Origin: Salvelinus alpinus
Lineage: Eukaryota; Chordata; Actinopteri; Salmoniformes; Salmonidae
Direction: 5' to 3'
Assembly: GCF_045679555.1 (NCBI RefSeq)
Contig: NC_092092.1
Span: 11,780,690 to 11,844,689 of the forward strand
DNA length: 64,000 nucleotides
Below are positions 11,495 to 49,521 of this stretch, one piece after another. Position 1 is the stretch's first letter, and every line of letters starts with the position of its first letter. Below the pieces are notes generated by a model. The model saw only the letters and a list, made by a program, of their open reading frames with translations. It was not told where the DNA came from and searched no databases. The translations under genes and the position numbers were made by a program.

Positions 11495-14032
11495 CCTTGA
11501 TACTCAAACACGCATGTATCTGTGTATATATTATGCATATGATTATGGTACAGTATGCAATGGTATATGTCTGATAATGCAGAACCTGCATTTTCTGATC
11601 TAATTTAGATTTATTGGGATATAACAGCTTTTTGAAAATACTATTTTATCAACATTTACTTAGCTACTTATACTAATATGTCAAAACATGACTCTGTTTT
11701 AAGATAATTTTGTGCAATTATAACAAATGTACGGCCATAAGCCATTTCTGCTATCCTTGCTTGCTTGAGTGTCAGAACACAGTGGCGTGGTTTATGTGAT
11801 AACTCCTGGAAAAAGCTGATAGCGCTCTAGTAACTGGTACACAACACAGTCAGTAAGGGACATTATACAACTGGTAATGTCAACAAGGCAATGATGGTCA
11901 AATATTGACTCATCCCTTTTAAGTCAATTTTTTTTCTTCCCTCTATTGTCACTCCAATGCTGTCGAGCTGATTCAAACTTCTTATAAGAAAAACATATAT
12001 ATATATTTTTACAGCCTTGTAACCATCCTGTTTCCCCAAGGGAGCAAAGACAACAAGATCTTTGTTGTATTTTAACATGTGCAATGTATTACCAGTAACC
12101 AACATGAGTTAACTATATTAGCAATATGCTAGCTGGCTATACAGAACTTGTTAGAGAATTGCATAATTAGGTTGATATATGATGGCTAACGTTGCTATGT
12201 AGCAGATGTTCATGTTTAAGGTCACGTCTATGACCTGTCTCAAGTCTGATAAGATGCATTGCTTTGTCATGTCCCCCTTTTCATGGAACCTCAACACCTT
12301 AATCCAGATGTCTACAAAATGTATGATGTGTTTACTTAAGCCCTCCAAAAGCAATGGGAATTTTGTATTTTTTAACATTCATAAAATATATTGGTAATGT
12401 GTGTCAAAAATATTATTGTGTGTTTAATCCTGTGATACTCTCCCAGTAAGATATTTAAAGGTTAACAACTGTTTGGATTTATCTCAAGTAAAATAATAAT
12501 TTAAGTAATACAATATTGTCACAAGATAATAACAAAGCTAGGTCTTGATTTTTGGGAAAGGTTGGGCTGAAGGGGCTGGTAGATGATTAGATAAATATTA
12601 GATATGCAGGCAGCACTGTAGGCAAACATTGAAAGCTTAGAATGTCATGTGTAATCTGAAACCTACAGTAATCTAGCTCTTTAACTGTAAACCATTTTGT
12701 TTAATCAACCTTTATTATCTCTATGTAGTAAACATGTTGGATTCACAGTGGTTTGCCAGAACTCTCTTCAGTTGTTTTCTGTTTATATTTCCTCCACTCC
12801 AACTACAATATAAAAGGGATACTATTATTTATATTATCTTGGTTTCCTAACAAATCAGACTTACTCAACCACCCTTCTTTAAATAACTATTTATTTAATG
12901 TATAATATAAATGTCGCTTCCTATTGCAAGATGAACCCATAGAATAACGTCACTACATACATTGAATATATTTCTTCTTATTATGGGACTTTGTCACATA
13001 ATACTTCACATTGAACTGCATTCATTACTATTGAAATGCTACTTGAAATGCTAATTTTTACTATTGAAAATTAATAAAATCATTTAATTGTGTATATTGA
13101 CATTTTCTAAGGCGTTTAAAAAGGAGTCCAGTCTAGTGGAAGGGAGGTTAAATACTTTGTTATACAACAAAGTTCATGATATTGTTCAGTGTTCTTAGAT
13201 ATGCTGTATGTTCAGAAGGCCTACTTCAACTAAAATAAACGGTTAAGAGGCTTCTCCAGGTAAAATACATTTGGCCCCTCTGACTATTGCACATACAACA
13301 GGTCAACATAAAGCTGCCGCCTACTGTGCTTTTAACTCTACAGAATAAAATAAATAGTCGCAACCATCTATATGGTTTCGAACGGGGTCATGCACTGGTG
13401 AGGATGAATTGTGTTACTATTATTTGTTTTAGTCTGCATCGTGGTGACGGGCTCGTAAGCAAGCATTTCACTGTAAAGTCTATACCAGTTGTATATGGCA
13501 CATGACAAATAACATTTGCTTTGAAGAGAGAAAAAACAAATCAATATTTTACATGTGGAGACAGGCAGACTTCCACGTTAATAAAGCAACGGACTTGAAA
13601 TACATTTTGAGGGAGAAAACATTTTTTTGAGGGAGAAAATGATCGACGCTCACTGGTTTAAAACCCAGCAGGACTCCTGCTGAGCTGGAAATGAATGGGA
13701 AGAGATCCCCACAGACACACCATGAATAACTTTCACAACTTAGTGTGGAGTCATCTCTATCTTTCACCTCCTACCAGACAGACTATACGTGATAACTGGA
13801 AGAGGTTTTTTGGTAAAAAAAAGTTCAGTTATTTTTGAATTTAAGTAGGCCTTATCCAGCAACATTTTAATAAAGTGCCTCTGCTAAATGGCCATCAATT
13901 TTGGTTTAAAAAAAAGATGTATATTGCACTTTGTATAGAATCATTGGCTATCTATATGCAGCATCAACAGGACAAAACACTGTGCTAAAGGGAAAGGTCT
14001 TTATCTTCTTCTTGTATCAATGCACAAAGTAA
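11495..14032. other. Convergent intergenic region between gfral and hmgcll1
   Basis: It holds the 3' ends of both genes. No exon is seen. An AATAAA lies at 13073-13078 (+), too far from the gfral stop to assign with confidence. The only recognisable repeat is a LINE tail at about 13445-13528 (GGGCTCGTAAGCAAGCATTTC ... ATGGCACATGACAAATAACATTTG), the same tail text as in the LINE at 26249-28576. Confidence 0.5.
13445..13528 (+). repeat. LINE 3' tail fragment
   Basis: GCTCGTAAGCAAGCATTTCACTG followed by CCAGTTGTATATGGCACATGACAAATAACATTTG matches the 3' end of the LINE family seen at about 28485-28576. No coding part remains. Confidence 0.6.
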
Positions 14033-40105
<26,073 letters not shown>

Positions 40106-43100
40106 CCGAAACGCTCCCGTTTGGCCTGTAGAGCTCCCCCAGGATCCTCTGGCTCCGACACCCGCAGTGATGGATCTTTACGCTCAACTGCAACAAATGC
40201 ACATGGTGGAGTTTTCTGATCAATATGCTCATGAAGCAGACAGGGTGGAGACTGAGGCCCTTTCTGCCCCCCTCACTGAAAGAATCACATCAGAGGACGG
40301 CAGCTGAAAGCAGAGAGCTGGCAGTGACTCAGCAGTTGCCATGGCAACCACATCCCTAGCAGGGAATGGATGGGAGAGAGGATAGAGTCAGCGAGAGGGA
40401 GGAAGAAACACAGAGACAGAGAGAGAGATTAAAAAAGGCGATGAGGGAGATTAAAAAAGGCGATGAGAGAGATTAAAAAAGGCGATGAGGGAGAGTGGCA
40501 TATGGAAGGGGTGGGAGTGTCAGTGACTAGCTGGCTCACTGGGGACTCAAGTGTGAGCTAATGTTATGTCTGGACTAGTCTGACAGTGTTACGAGCGACT
40601 GTGTGAGCTGAGAGGTCAGGAAGCTCTCAAAGGGAAGTACTTGCCTGCCGAGTCTCTGGGCTGTAGAATAAGACCAGTCACACACTGCTTATTGTAAGTC
40701 CCCCACCTCAACCTTTCTGGATGAAATCTAACGCTTCAGGGAAACAGGTTGCTTTGATTGATCTCTTTTGACTGAAACAGCTGAGGGTTTTCCATTGCCA
40801 GGTGTGCCACTAGCTGCCAATGTCAACGGCGTAGCGTAATAAAATCCTCTTGTAAAGCAGGGGCACAGTTTACCAGAGAAAGACCCATTCTTTCTCACCC
40901 AGATGTTAACAATAGAGGGGCTTAATGAAGTCCTAGCACTGTTTAGATGAAATTGAGAGGTTGCTATTGAAAGGTTGACATTTTAGTCATTTCGGTAAAA
41001 AACTATTTGGCTGTAGGTTTACTATTCTGTGAATTTTTGGCAGACACATACAGTCTCATGATATAGTATACCTACATCAATACTCAATTTTAGATGAATG
41101 AGTTAAAGGTAAAGTATTCCAACAACAATGTGTCATTCCCAAAGCAAGTTTCTAATTCTACTATACAGGACAGTGTTACTATCTGGGACCTTGGCAAATG
41201 AAAATGGCCACTGCAGGGTAGAATTTCAAAAAGTTGTTACTGAATCTCTGGCAGTTGCATGTCCCTAACTGGGCATTTAATGTTTCCCTTTTACGAGAGC
41301 TATGCAGCTAAAAGGACAACAATGGAAGCTCATCTTGACTAATACCAGCTGCTGAGGGTAACTTTTAAAGGGGGGGGGGGGTCCTAGGGGAATATCCCTA
41401 CTCATTCAAAGCAACGCAGTGCAGGCGATTGAGGAAGGTTTATGTTAGAGAAAATGCATATAAAAGGGCTATTAAGAGGGCTTTTGTACATTTGAAATAG
41501 CTTAATGATTCACGCCATGATTAAGAGCAGGCTGGCATTTGTTGGGATGAATCTTGTCCTGGAGGCAGCTCTGCAGAGTGGTCATTAGCTGGCCTAGCCA
41601 CAGTGAGAAAGTTACAGAGACATAAATACCATACCCCTGAAAAAAATGGTAACATCCTCCCCTGTTATTGGGAATTGTGAGAGGTTAGCATGTCTTGTGG
41701 GTAATGTCTTTGTGCCTCTGTAACTTTCTTAATCATCATTATTCACAATTCATTTAGGGTTATCTATAATCATGGTAGTATCTACATTAATGTACAAGTG
41801 TTCAGAAATATATTATATTCTTATTTGATTAAAAGTTAATCCAATATGAGGCAATACATTATTTACCATTTATTGCTATTGGGCACTAAATAATTTGAAA
41901 CACAACCAAAAAGAACTGCAAATGCATGTAACAAGTTTGTAGCCACAAGTTGATGTAGTCATTGCGTGCTAGGAATATGGAACCAAATGCTAAACTTTTG
42001 ACTACTTTAAAACACGTATACATATATTTATCCAAATACATTTGGTTCTCTAAAATGGGGAGACTATGTATAAAACGTGTTGTAATTTCTAAGCGGTTCA
42101 CCTGATATGGATTCCCTCAAATTAAAGCTGACAGTCGGCACTTTAAACTCATAGTCATTGTATAATTTTATATATTTTGTATGGTGTACAGAGCCAAAAC
42201 GTCAAAAAATGTGTCACTGTCCAAATACTTTTGGACCTCATATGCACAATATATTTTACACATGAAACTCTTGGAGAGCAATCAGAAGACGAATGAATGA
42301 AAATATGTAAAAATAAAAATTACACGCCAACAGTTTCCCTCTTAAAGACCCATCTAACCTGGAAAATGTTTCTTGTAAGTAATTGAGAATATATCTTATT
42401 ATCTTCAGAAAGAAACAAATGTGAATAACACACTTTATAGGGAACAGGCTTTTCGCATGACATGAAAGGGTTTTAAACTCTCAGATACTGAAAACAAAAT
42501 GGAACACAGAAAACAGGATCCAGATTAAATCAATTTTCATCCCTCCACCCGTCTTTAATTCTAAACCATATATTTGATTGAATTGCTTAAAAGTACTGGT
42601 TGCAACAGAAGAGCCTCGTTCATTCTTTAACTGTGAATGCTAGAATAAGTTTTAACAATGTCCGTTATTTATGGGCAGCAGGAAAGCTTTATAAATGTAC
42701 TCTTCAAGCATGGAAAGTTAGAACTAAATTAGCTTACCAGTGATTATCTGGTTGCAAAGGTCTGTGTCAGCAAAATCTGGTCAGAATGGATGTATTGAGA
42801 TGTGTATGTGGGCGGCGTCAGATATGCTGAATAGATACAATGTGATAAAAAGAAACAGATCTGTGACCTTTCCCCACAACTCAACTCTGTGTAAACGACA
42901 TAGAGAAAAATAGTACTTTTTATTTTTTTTACAAACGTAAAAGCCTTTATAAAAACAGCAGGTTACCTTATAGTTTTCAGGAAGGTCGACTGGCTGTGGC
43001 CAACTTTCCATAGCACCCCTCAGAGACAGCATGTGTGTTAAAGATTACTTTGCAGTAGTCACATTGCCTAGCACCCTTTGGTTTTTGGTTACAAAAGTCA

Positions 43101-44700
43101 CTGACCTGTGCATTGGGATCACTGTCCCCAAAGGACCATCAAGTGCAGGGTCATGTATGACATTTCTCAACAGATTTGGATGTTCGTGCTACTAAGCAGT
43201 AGCTGGCTTTGAGACCCGTTGACTGCTTGGTATGCCCTCTATGACAGCTCTACAGTAAGTCCACAGCAGCAACACGCTGACTGTTAAAGTACTGTTCAGC
43301 AGGTGGGAACGCAGAAGCGCTTACCGTCGTTGAATCATTCAAACTTGGAATCAGAATAATTTTTGCTTAAACATTAAGTTTTTATTTTTGCCTAAACATG
43401 ATGGATTGGCTGTAAGATTTCCACATGGTCAATTTGATTCCTGAGAAGACTGCTAGCAGGCTATTAAATAGAAAACTAGGTAACTACAGGTTTGACATTG
43501 ATGTATCTAGGCAGATGTTTTAATGCAGCTTCAGATGTATTGTGCAGATTGGTTAATTGCCCAGTAGAGCAATCTAAGGGTCTACTCATGTTATAAATGA
43601 TGATCTCTCAAATGTTCCCTTCTCTTTTGTGGAAGAAGTTATATTTAATATAATTTTTTACAAGAGCCGGGAGAATATTTGTTAAATGGCAGCTGTTGAT
43701 ATCTCTATTCACTTTCTAAGTATACTACATAGAATAATTAATGATCTAGACAACTTACTTTGAAAAACAACCCCCCCCAAAATTCTGGTTCCGTAAGAAA
43801 GCTTAACATAACTATGTGTTTTTGGTGTTTGAGTCAATTAGACCATACCCATTTCAAGATTAACTTTTTAAAAAATAAAAAGTTATTTCAGAATATTTAG
43901 GCAAATTAGCTGGCTCATTGATCCTGCTTTGTAGTATTCCTCTCTGTATCTATTTTTCTAAAACAAAAGTGTCTTCCTCAGATGTTGTGAGAGGATGAAA
44001 AGACAGTAGAGAGAGCATAACTAATCTTTCTGGTTACTTTTAATGCATAACTACACAAAGCAAAAATACCTGATTGATGAGGAACCCAATGCACAATGTA
44101 TTTTGTATCCAATGCAACAGTATTATTCCCTGTGCCTAGAACAACAGACAGAAGGTAGAATTCCTTTTAGCATCCCATAGCCTGTCAAATCCATTTTACT
44201 CCACCTTTCTGTCTTACACAACTCGACACATTTTGATGCAATATTTGTCTTGGCTGCCATGACAGTGATGAAGATTGACTAAGGAAATTGTAGTTTCTTC
44301 TTTTATCCAAAGACTATAACAACTAATACTGTTTCAATGCACATCCTTTTGGAATATTGTTTGTCATCAGGCTTCTTTTGGCAAGGATGTTACTTCTGGA
44401 TGTAACCACTGACAGGCATTAGTGCTTTTTAATTTCACTTGGGTCCAGAACTGAAAAGAGAAATATAAACCAGGTGGGTTTGTCTTCTGATGGACTCTGG
44501 CAGGAGACCAGCCATCGGCTTTTGAGACTTGATGATAAATCAGTATGATTAATACGAGATCTCTGACCTCGTTTAAACCCCTTTCAGAAGAAGATGGTTA
44601 ATACTGTACAGCTGATTTAGTCTGTTTTTTCCTTTATCTTTTTCTTTTGAGGTATTTTCCCCTGGAAAACACATGACATTCATGTTGTTCTGTCCATCTG
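40106..44700. other. Region upstream of hmgcll1, no further gene seen
   Basis: Presumably holds the hmgcll1 promoter, but I see no clear TATA box or CpG island. A 22-bp tandem repeat is at 40427-40492 and an 11-bp G-run near 41371. The remaining text has no exon, transposon end or family resemblance that I can support. Confidence 0.45.
40427..40492. repeat. 22-bp tandem repeat, three copies
   Basis: GATTAAAAAAGGCGATGAGG is repeated at 40427, 40449 and 40471 with period 22, about 320 bp upstream of the hmgcll1 start codon. Confidence 0.85.
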
Positions 44701-45070
44701 TGTCACGGTTGTCGTAAGAACGGGACCAAGGCGCAGCGGATGTTGAGTTCCACATATTTATTGCAAAGTGAAACTTAAAGAAAAAACAATAAATCAATAA
44801 ACGAACAACTAAACGTGACTACGTGGTGCACATCCACATACACAAAACAATATCCCACAAACACAGGTGGGAAAAATAGCTACTTAAATATGATCCCCAA
44901 TTAGAGACAACGATTACCAGCTGCCTCTAATTGGGAATCATACAACACACCAACATAGAAAAATTTAACTAGAACACAACATAGAAATAATAAACTAGAA
45001 TACCCCCTAGTCACGCCCTGACCTACTACACCATAGAGAAACAATGGCTCTCTATGGTCAGAGCGTGACA
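44701..45070 (-). repeat. Family A LTR, 3' copy
   Basis: 370 bp with terminal inverted repeat TGTCACG/CGTGACA. It contains a 16-bp-arm hairpin at 44891-44940, a TATTTAAG-like box next to it and AATAAA on the - strand. It looks identical to 47232-47601 by eye. Confidence 0.85.
44891..44940. promoter_or_regulatory. Conserved LTR hairpin (family A, first copy)
   Basis: Arms TGATCCCCAATTAGAG (44891-44906) and CTCTAATTGGGAATCA (44925-44940) pair at 15 of 16, loop 18 nt. Equivalent hairpins occur in the family B, C and D LTRs with changes on both arms. On the sense (-) strand the hairpin lies just before a TATTTAAG-type box, so it could be a promoter-proximal DNA or RNA signal; function inferred only. 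Confidence 0.65.
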
Positions 45071-46990
45071 GTACCCCCCCCCCCCCCCAAAGGTGCGGAC
45101 TCCGACCGCAAAACCTGAAACCAAATGGGGAGGGAAGGGGGGGTGATTAGTGTCGGTGGCGACTCCGGTGTAGGTCGTATCCCCGGCCCAGACCCCGGAT
45201 CCGGCCATCGCACCGGGCTGAACGCCATGCCTGGACTGGGCACTGGCGCAGAGGAGGGCTCCGGCCCTGGAACTGGGTTGGACGCCGTGCCTGGACTGGG
45301 CACCGGCACAGAGGAAAGCTCCTGCCCTGGAGCAGGACTGAACGCCTTGCCTGGACTGGACATCGGCGCAGAGGAAGGCTCCGGCCTTGGAGCTGGAATG
45401 GACACCGTGCCTGGACTGGGCACCGGCGCAGAGGAAGACTCCGACCTTGGAGCGGGACTGGACACCGTGCCTGGACTGGACATCGGCGCAGAGGAAGGCT
45501 TCGGCCTTGGAGCTGGACTGGACGCTGTGCCTGGACGCCGTGCCTGGACTAGTGCCTGGAAGCTCCGGACCGTTGCCCCTCGCTGGAGGTTCCGGACCGT
45601 TGCCCCTCGCTGGAGGTTCCGGACCGTTGACCCTCGCTGGAGGTTCCGGACCGTTGACCGTCGCTGGAGGTTCCGGACCGTGGACCGTCGCTGGAGGTTC
45701 CGGACCGTGGACCGTCGCTGTAGGTTCCGGACCGTAGACCGTCACTGTAGGTTCCGGACCGTGGACCGTCGCTGGAGGTTCCGGACCGTGGACCGTCGCT
45801 GTAGGTTCCGGACCGTAGACCGTCGCTGTAGGTTCCGGACCGTGGACCGTCGCTGGAGGTTCCGGACTGTGGACCGTCGCTGGAGGTTCCGGACTGTGGA
45901 CCGTCGCTAGGGGTTCCGGACCGTGGACCGTCGCAGGGGGTTCCGGACCGTGGACCGTCGCAGCTGGTTCCGGATCGTGGACCGTCGCAGGAGGTTCCGG
46001 ACTGTGGACCGTCGCAGGAGGTTCCGGACTGTGGACCGTCGCAGGGGGTTCCGGACTGTGAACCGTCACCGAAAGCTCTGGACTGTGGACTGTCGCCGGA
46101 AGCTCTGGACTGAGAACCGTCGCCGGAAGCTCTGGACTGTGAACCGTCGCCGGAAGCTCTGGACTGTGAACCGTCGCCGGAAGCTCTGGACTGTGAACCG
46201 TCGCCGGAAGCTCTGGACTGTGAACCGTCGCCGGAAGCGCTGGACTGTGAACCGTCGCCGGAAGCTCTGGACTGTGAATGCGCACTGGAAGCCTAGTGCG
46301 TGGAGCCGGTACAGGTAGCACCGGACTGGTGACACGCAATTCAGGGCGAGTGCGGGGAGCAGGCACAGGATATACCGGATTGGGGAGGCGCACTGGAGGC
46401 CTGATGCGTGGAGCCGGCACAGGTTGCACCGTACTGGAGAGGTGCACTGGAGGCCTGATGCATGGAGCCGGCACAGGTTGCACCGGACTGGTGACACGCT
46501 CTTCAGGGCGAGTGCGAGGAGGAGGCACAGGATGTACCGGACTGGGAACACGCACTTCAGGGCGAGTGCGAGGAGGAGACACAGGACGTACCGGACTGGG
46601 GAGGCGCACTGGAGGCCAGAACCGTGGAGCAGGCCCAGGTTGCACCAGATCCTCTGGTCGGATGTTGAGCAGAACGCACTTGCACATCTCTCTCATCTCT
46701 CTCTCTCCCAACTTCACCATTGCCTCCCTGACGGTCTCTGGCTCTTCAGGGCGAATGCAGGGAGCATGCACATGACGTACCGGGCTGGGGAGGCGCACTG
46801 GAGATCTGGTGCGTGGAGCCGGCACAGATGGCACCGGACTGATGACCCGATCTTCAGCCTGCCTGCGCTGCAGCCTACTCTTCGCCAACATCATTCTCCG
46901 ATATCCCTCTTCACACCGCTCCATTGACTCCCAGGCGGGCTCTGGCTCTCTCCTTGGGTCGACCGACCACCTTTCTATCGCCTGCTCCAT
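45026..46990 (-). CDS. Family A ORF2: proline-rich nonapeptide-repeat protein (copy 1)
   Basis: A 654-codon uninterrupted frame. The N-terminus MEQAIERWSVDPRREPEPAW and a charged stretch are followed by degenerate blocks of the type SPVxPVPAPRTRxPVRL (about residues 50-250), then a long array of nine-residue units (HSPELPATV, HGPEPPATV; 27-bp DNA period, about 250-470), then about 20-residue units (SSKAGAFLCADVQSRHGVQ), ending inside the LTR. I do not recognise a known domain and assign no function; position between LTRs suggests a Gag-like or accessory role (inference). The array is also open on the + strand (45125-45910), an effect of the 27-bp period. Confidence 0.6.
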   Translation of the reverse strand: MEQAIERWSVDPRREPEPAWESMERCEEGYRRMMLAKSRLQRRQAEDRVISPVPSVPAPRTRSPVRLPSPVRHVHAPCIRPEEPETVREAMVKLGEREMREMCKCVLLNIRPEDLVQPGPAPRFWPPVRLPSPVRPVSPPRTRPEVRVPSPVHPVPPPRTRPEERVTSPVQPVPAPCIRPPVHLSSTVQPVPAPRIRPPVRLPNPVYPVPAPRTRPELRVTSPVLPVPAPRTRLPVRIHSPELPATVHSPALPATVHSPELPATVHSPELPATVHSPELPATVHSPELPATVLSPELPATVHSPELSVTVHSPEPPATVHSPEPPATVHSPEPPATVHDPEPAATVHGPEPPATVHGPEPLATVHSPEPPATVHSPEPPATVHGPEPTATVYGPEPTATVHGPEPPATVHGPEPTVTVYGPEPTATVHGPEPPATVHGPEPPATVNGPEPPARVNGPEPPARGNGPEPPARGNGPELPGTSPGTASRHSVQSSSKAEAFLCADVQSRHGVQSRSKVGVFLCAGAQSRHGVHSSSKAGAFLCADVQSRQGVQSCSRAGAFLCAGAQSRHGVQPSSRAGALLCASAQSRHGVQPGAMAGSGVWAGDTTYTGVATDTNHPPFPPHLVSGFAVGVRTFGGGGGYCHALTIESHCFSMV

Positions 46991-47328
46991 GTGCTCTGGC
47001 TCTTCCCGCGCCTCAGCTGGCCACCCCCTGTGCCCCCCCCCCCCCCAAAAAAATATTGGGGTTGTCCTTGGGCTTTCTGTGGCCGCGAACCCTGGCGTCG
47101 TCGCTGTCCTCCATTATTACCTTCCGTCTGCCGCCAAGGAAGGGTTTCGCATCCACCCATCACTTCTTCCCATGTCCAAAACTCCTTTACCTTGTGGATA
47201 CGCTTCTTGGTCCTCTTTTGGTGGGATATTCTGTCACGGTTGTCGTAAGAACGGGACCAAGGCGCAGCGGATGTTGAGTTCCACATATTTATTGCAAAGT
47301 GAAACTTAAAGAAAAAACAATAAATCAA
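46975..47328 (-). CDS. Family A ORF1: basic FWTWE protein (copy 1)
   Basis: Starts within the LTR and reads through HQKRTKKRIHKVKEFWTWEE and VMGGCETLPW to a basic glycine tract (QYFFGGGGGTGGGQLRRG), ending 46975. It overlaps the start of ORF2 by 16 nt in another frame. A G14 run (complement of 47033-47046) preceded by seven T lies just before the overlap. The FWTWE block is shared with the family B ORF1 at 63307-63966. Function unknown. Confidence 0.45.
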   Translation of the reverse strand: MIYCFFFKFHFAINMWNSTSAAPWSRSYDNRDRISHQKRTKKRIHKVKEFWTWEEVMGGCETLPWRQTEGNNGGQRRRQGSRPQKAQGQPQYFFGGGGGTGGGQLRRGKSQSTWSRR

Positions 47329-47601
47329 TAAACGAACAACTAAACGTGACTACGTGGTGCACATCCACATACACAAAACAATATCCCACAAACACAGGTG
47401 GGAAAAATAGCTACTTAAATATGATCCCCAATTAGAGACAACGATTACCAGCTGCCTCTAATTGGGAATCATACAACACACCAACATAGAAAAATTTAAC
47501 TAGAACACAACATAGAAATAATAAACTAGAATACCCCCTAGTCACGCCCTGACCTACTACACCATAGAGAAACAATGGCTCTCTATGGTCAGAGCGTGAC
47601 A
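47232..47601 (-). repeat. Family A LTR, middle copy
   Basis: Same 370-bp sequence as 44701-45070, shared between the two internal regions of the array. Hairpin at 47422-47471. Confidence 0.85.
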
Positions 47602-49521
47602 GTACCCCCCCCCCCCCCCAAAGGTGCGGACTCCGACCGCAAAACCTGAAACCAAATGGGGAGGGAAGGGGGGGTGATTAGTGTCGGTGGCGACTCCGGT
47701 GTAGGTCGTATCCCCGGCCCAGACCCCGGATCCGGCCATCGCACCGGGCTGAACGCCATGCCTGGACTGGGCACTGGCGCAGAGGAGGGCTCCGGCCCTG
47801 GAACTGGGTTGGACGCCGTGCCTGGACTGGGCACCGGCACAGAGGAAAGCTCCTGCCCTGGAGCAGGACTGAACGCCTTGCCTGGACTGGACATCGGCGC
47901 AGAGGAAGGCTCCGGCCTTGGAGCTGGAATGGACACCGTGCCTGGACTGGGCACCGGCGCAGAGGAAGACTCCGACCTTGGAGCGGGACTGGACACCGTG
48001 CCTGGACTGGACATCGGCGCAGAGGAAGGCTTCGGCCTTGGAGCTGGACTGGACGCTGTGCCTGGACGCCGTGCCTGGACTAGTGCCTGGAAGCTCCGGA
48101 CCGTTGCCCCTCGCTGGAGGTTCCGGACCGTTGCCCCTCGCTGGAGGTTCCGGACCGTTGACCCTCGCTGGAGGTTCCGGACCGTTGACCGTCGCTGGAG
48201 GTTCCGGACCGTGGACCGTCGCTGGAGGTTCCGGACCGTGGACCGTCGCTGTAGGTTCCGGACCGTAGACCGTCACTGTAGGTTCCGGACCGTGGACCGT
48301 CGCTGGAGGTTCCGGACCGTGGACCGTCGCTGTAGGTTCCGGACCGTAGACCGTCGCTGTAGGTTCCGGACCGTGGACCGTCGCTGGAGGTTCCGGACTG
48401 TGGACCGTCGCTGGAGGTTCCGGACTGTGGACCGTCGCTAGGGGTTCCGGACCGTGGACCGTCGCAGGGGGTTCCGGACCGTGGACCGTCGCAGCTGGTT
48501 CCGGATCGTGGACCGTCGCAGGAGGTTCCGGACTGTGGACCGTCGCAGGAGGTTCCGGACTGTGGACCGTCGCAGGGGGTTCCGGACTGTGAACCGTCAC
48601 CGAAAGCTCTGGACTGTGGACTGTCGCCGGAAGCTCTGGACTGAGAACCGTCGCCGGAAGCTCTGGACTGTGAACCGTCGCCGGAAGCTCTGGACTGTGA
48701 ACCGTCGCCGGAAGCTCTGGACTGTGAACCGTCGCCGGAAGCTCTGGACTGTGAACCGTCGCCGGAAGCGCTGGACTGTGAACCGTCGCCGGAAGCTCTG
48801 GACTGTGAATGCGCACTGGAAGCCTAGTGCGTGGAGCCGGTACAGGTAGCACCGGACTGGTGACACGCAATTCAGGGCGAGTGCGGGGAGCAGGCACAGG
48901 ATATACCGGATTGGGGAGGCGCACTGGAGGCCTGATGCGTGGAGCCGGCACAGGTTGCACCGTACTGGAGAGGTGCACTGGAGGCCTGATGCATGGAGCC
49001 GGCACAGGTTGCACCGGACTGGTGACACGCTCTTCAGGGCGAGTGCGAGGAGGAGGCACAGGATGTACCGGACTGGGAACACGCACTTCAGGGCGAGTGC
49101 GAGGAGGAGACACAGGACGTACCGGACTGGGGAGGCGCACTGGAGGCCAGAACCGTGGAGCAGGCCCAGGTTGCACCAGATCCTCTGGTCGGATGTTGAG
49201 CAGAACGCACTTGCACATCTCTCTCATCTCTCTCTCTCCCAACTTCACCATTGCCTCCCTGACGGTCTCTGGCTCTTCAGGGCGAATGCAGGGAGCATGC
49301 ACATGACGTACCGGGCTGGGGAGGCGCACTGGAGATCTGGTGCGTGGAGCCGGCACAGATGGCACCGGACTGATGACCCGATCTTCAGCCTGCCTGCGCT
49401 GCAGCCTACTCTTCGCCAACATCATTCTCCGATATCCCTCTTCACACCGCTCCATTGACTCCCAGGCGGGCTCTGGCTCTCTCCTTGGGTCGACCGACCA
49501 CCTTTCTATCGCCTGCTCCAT
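47557..49521 (-). CDS. Family A ORF2: proline-rich nonapeptide-repeat protein (copy 2)
   Basis: A 654-codon frame giving the same protein as 45026-46990 with no difference that I can find, 2531 bp further on. Repeat arrays normally drift, so identity points to a very recent duplication or to an assembly duplicate. Function unknown. Confidence 0.6.
   Translation of the reverse strand: MEQAIERWSVDPRREPEPAWESMERCEEGYRRMMLAKSRLQRRQAEDRVISPVPSVPAPRTRSPVRLPSPVRHVHAPCIRPEEPETVREAMVKLGEREMREMCKCVLLNIRPEDLVQPGPAPRFWPPVRLPSPVRPVSPPRTRPEVRVPSPVHPVPPPRTRPEERVTSPVQPVPAPCIRPPVHLSSTVQPVPAPRIRPPVRLPNPVYPVPAPRTRPELRVTSPVLPVPAPRTRLPVRIHSPELPATVHSPALPATVHSPELPATVHSPELPATVHSPELPATVHSPELPATVLSPELPATVHSPELSVTVHSPEPPATVHSPEPPATVHSPEPPATVHDPEPAATVHGPEPPATVHGPEPLATVHSPEPPATVHSPEPPATVHGPEPTATVYGPEPTATVHGPEPPATVHGPEPTVTVYGPEPTATVHGPEPPATVHGPEPPATVNGPEPPARVNGPEPPARGNGPEPPARGNGPELPGTSPGTASRHSVQSSSKAEAFLCADVQSRHGVQSRSKVGVFLCAGAQSRHGVHSSSKAGAFLCADVQSRQGVQSCSRAGAFLCAGAQSRHGVQPSSRAGALLCASAQSRHGVQPGAMAGSGVWAGDTTYTGVATDTNHPPFPPHLVSGFAVGVRTFGGGGGYCHALTIESHCFSMV

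Noticed and set aside
46278..46927. Several 130-167-codon + strand ORFs across 45-50 kb
   Set aside because: They follow from the stop-free 27-bp and related periods of ORF2; the - strand has the LTR signals and the longest frame.
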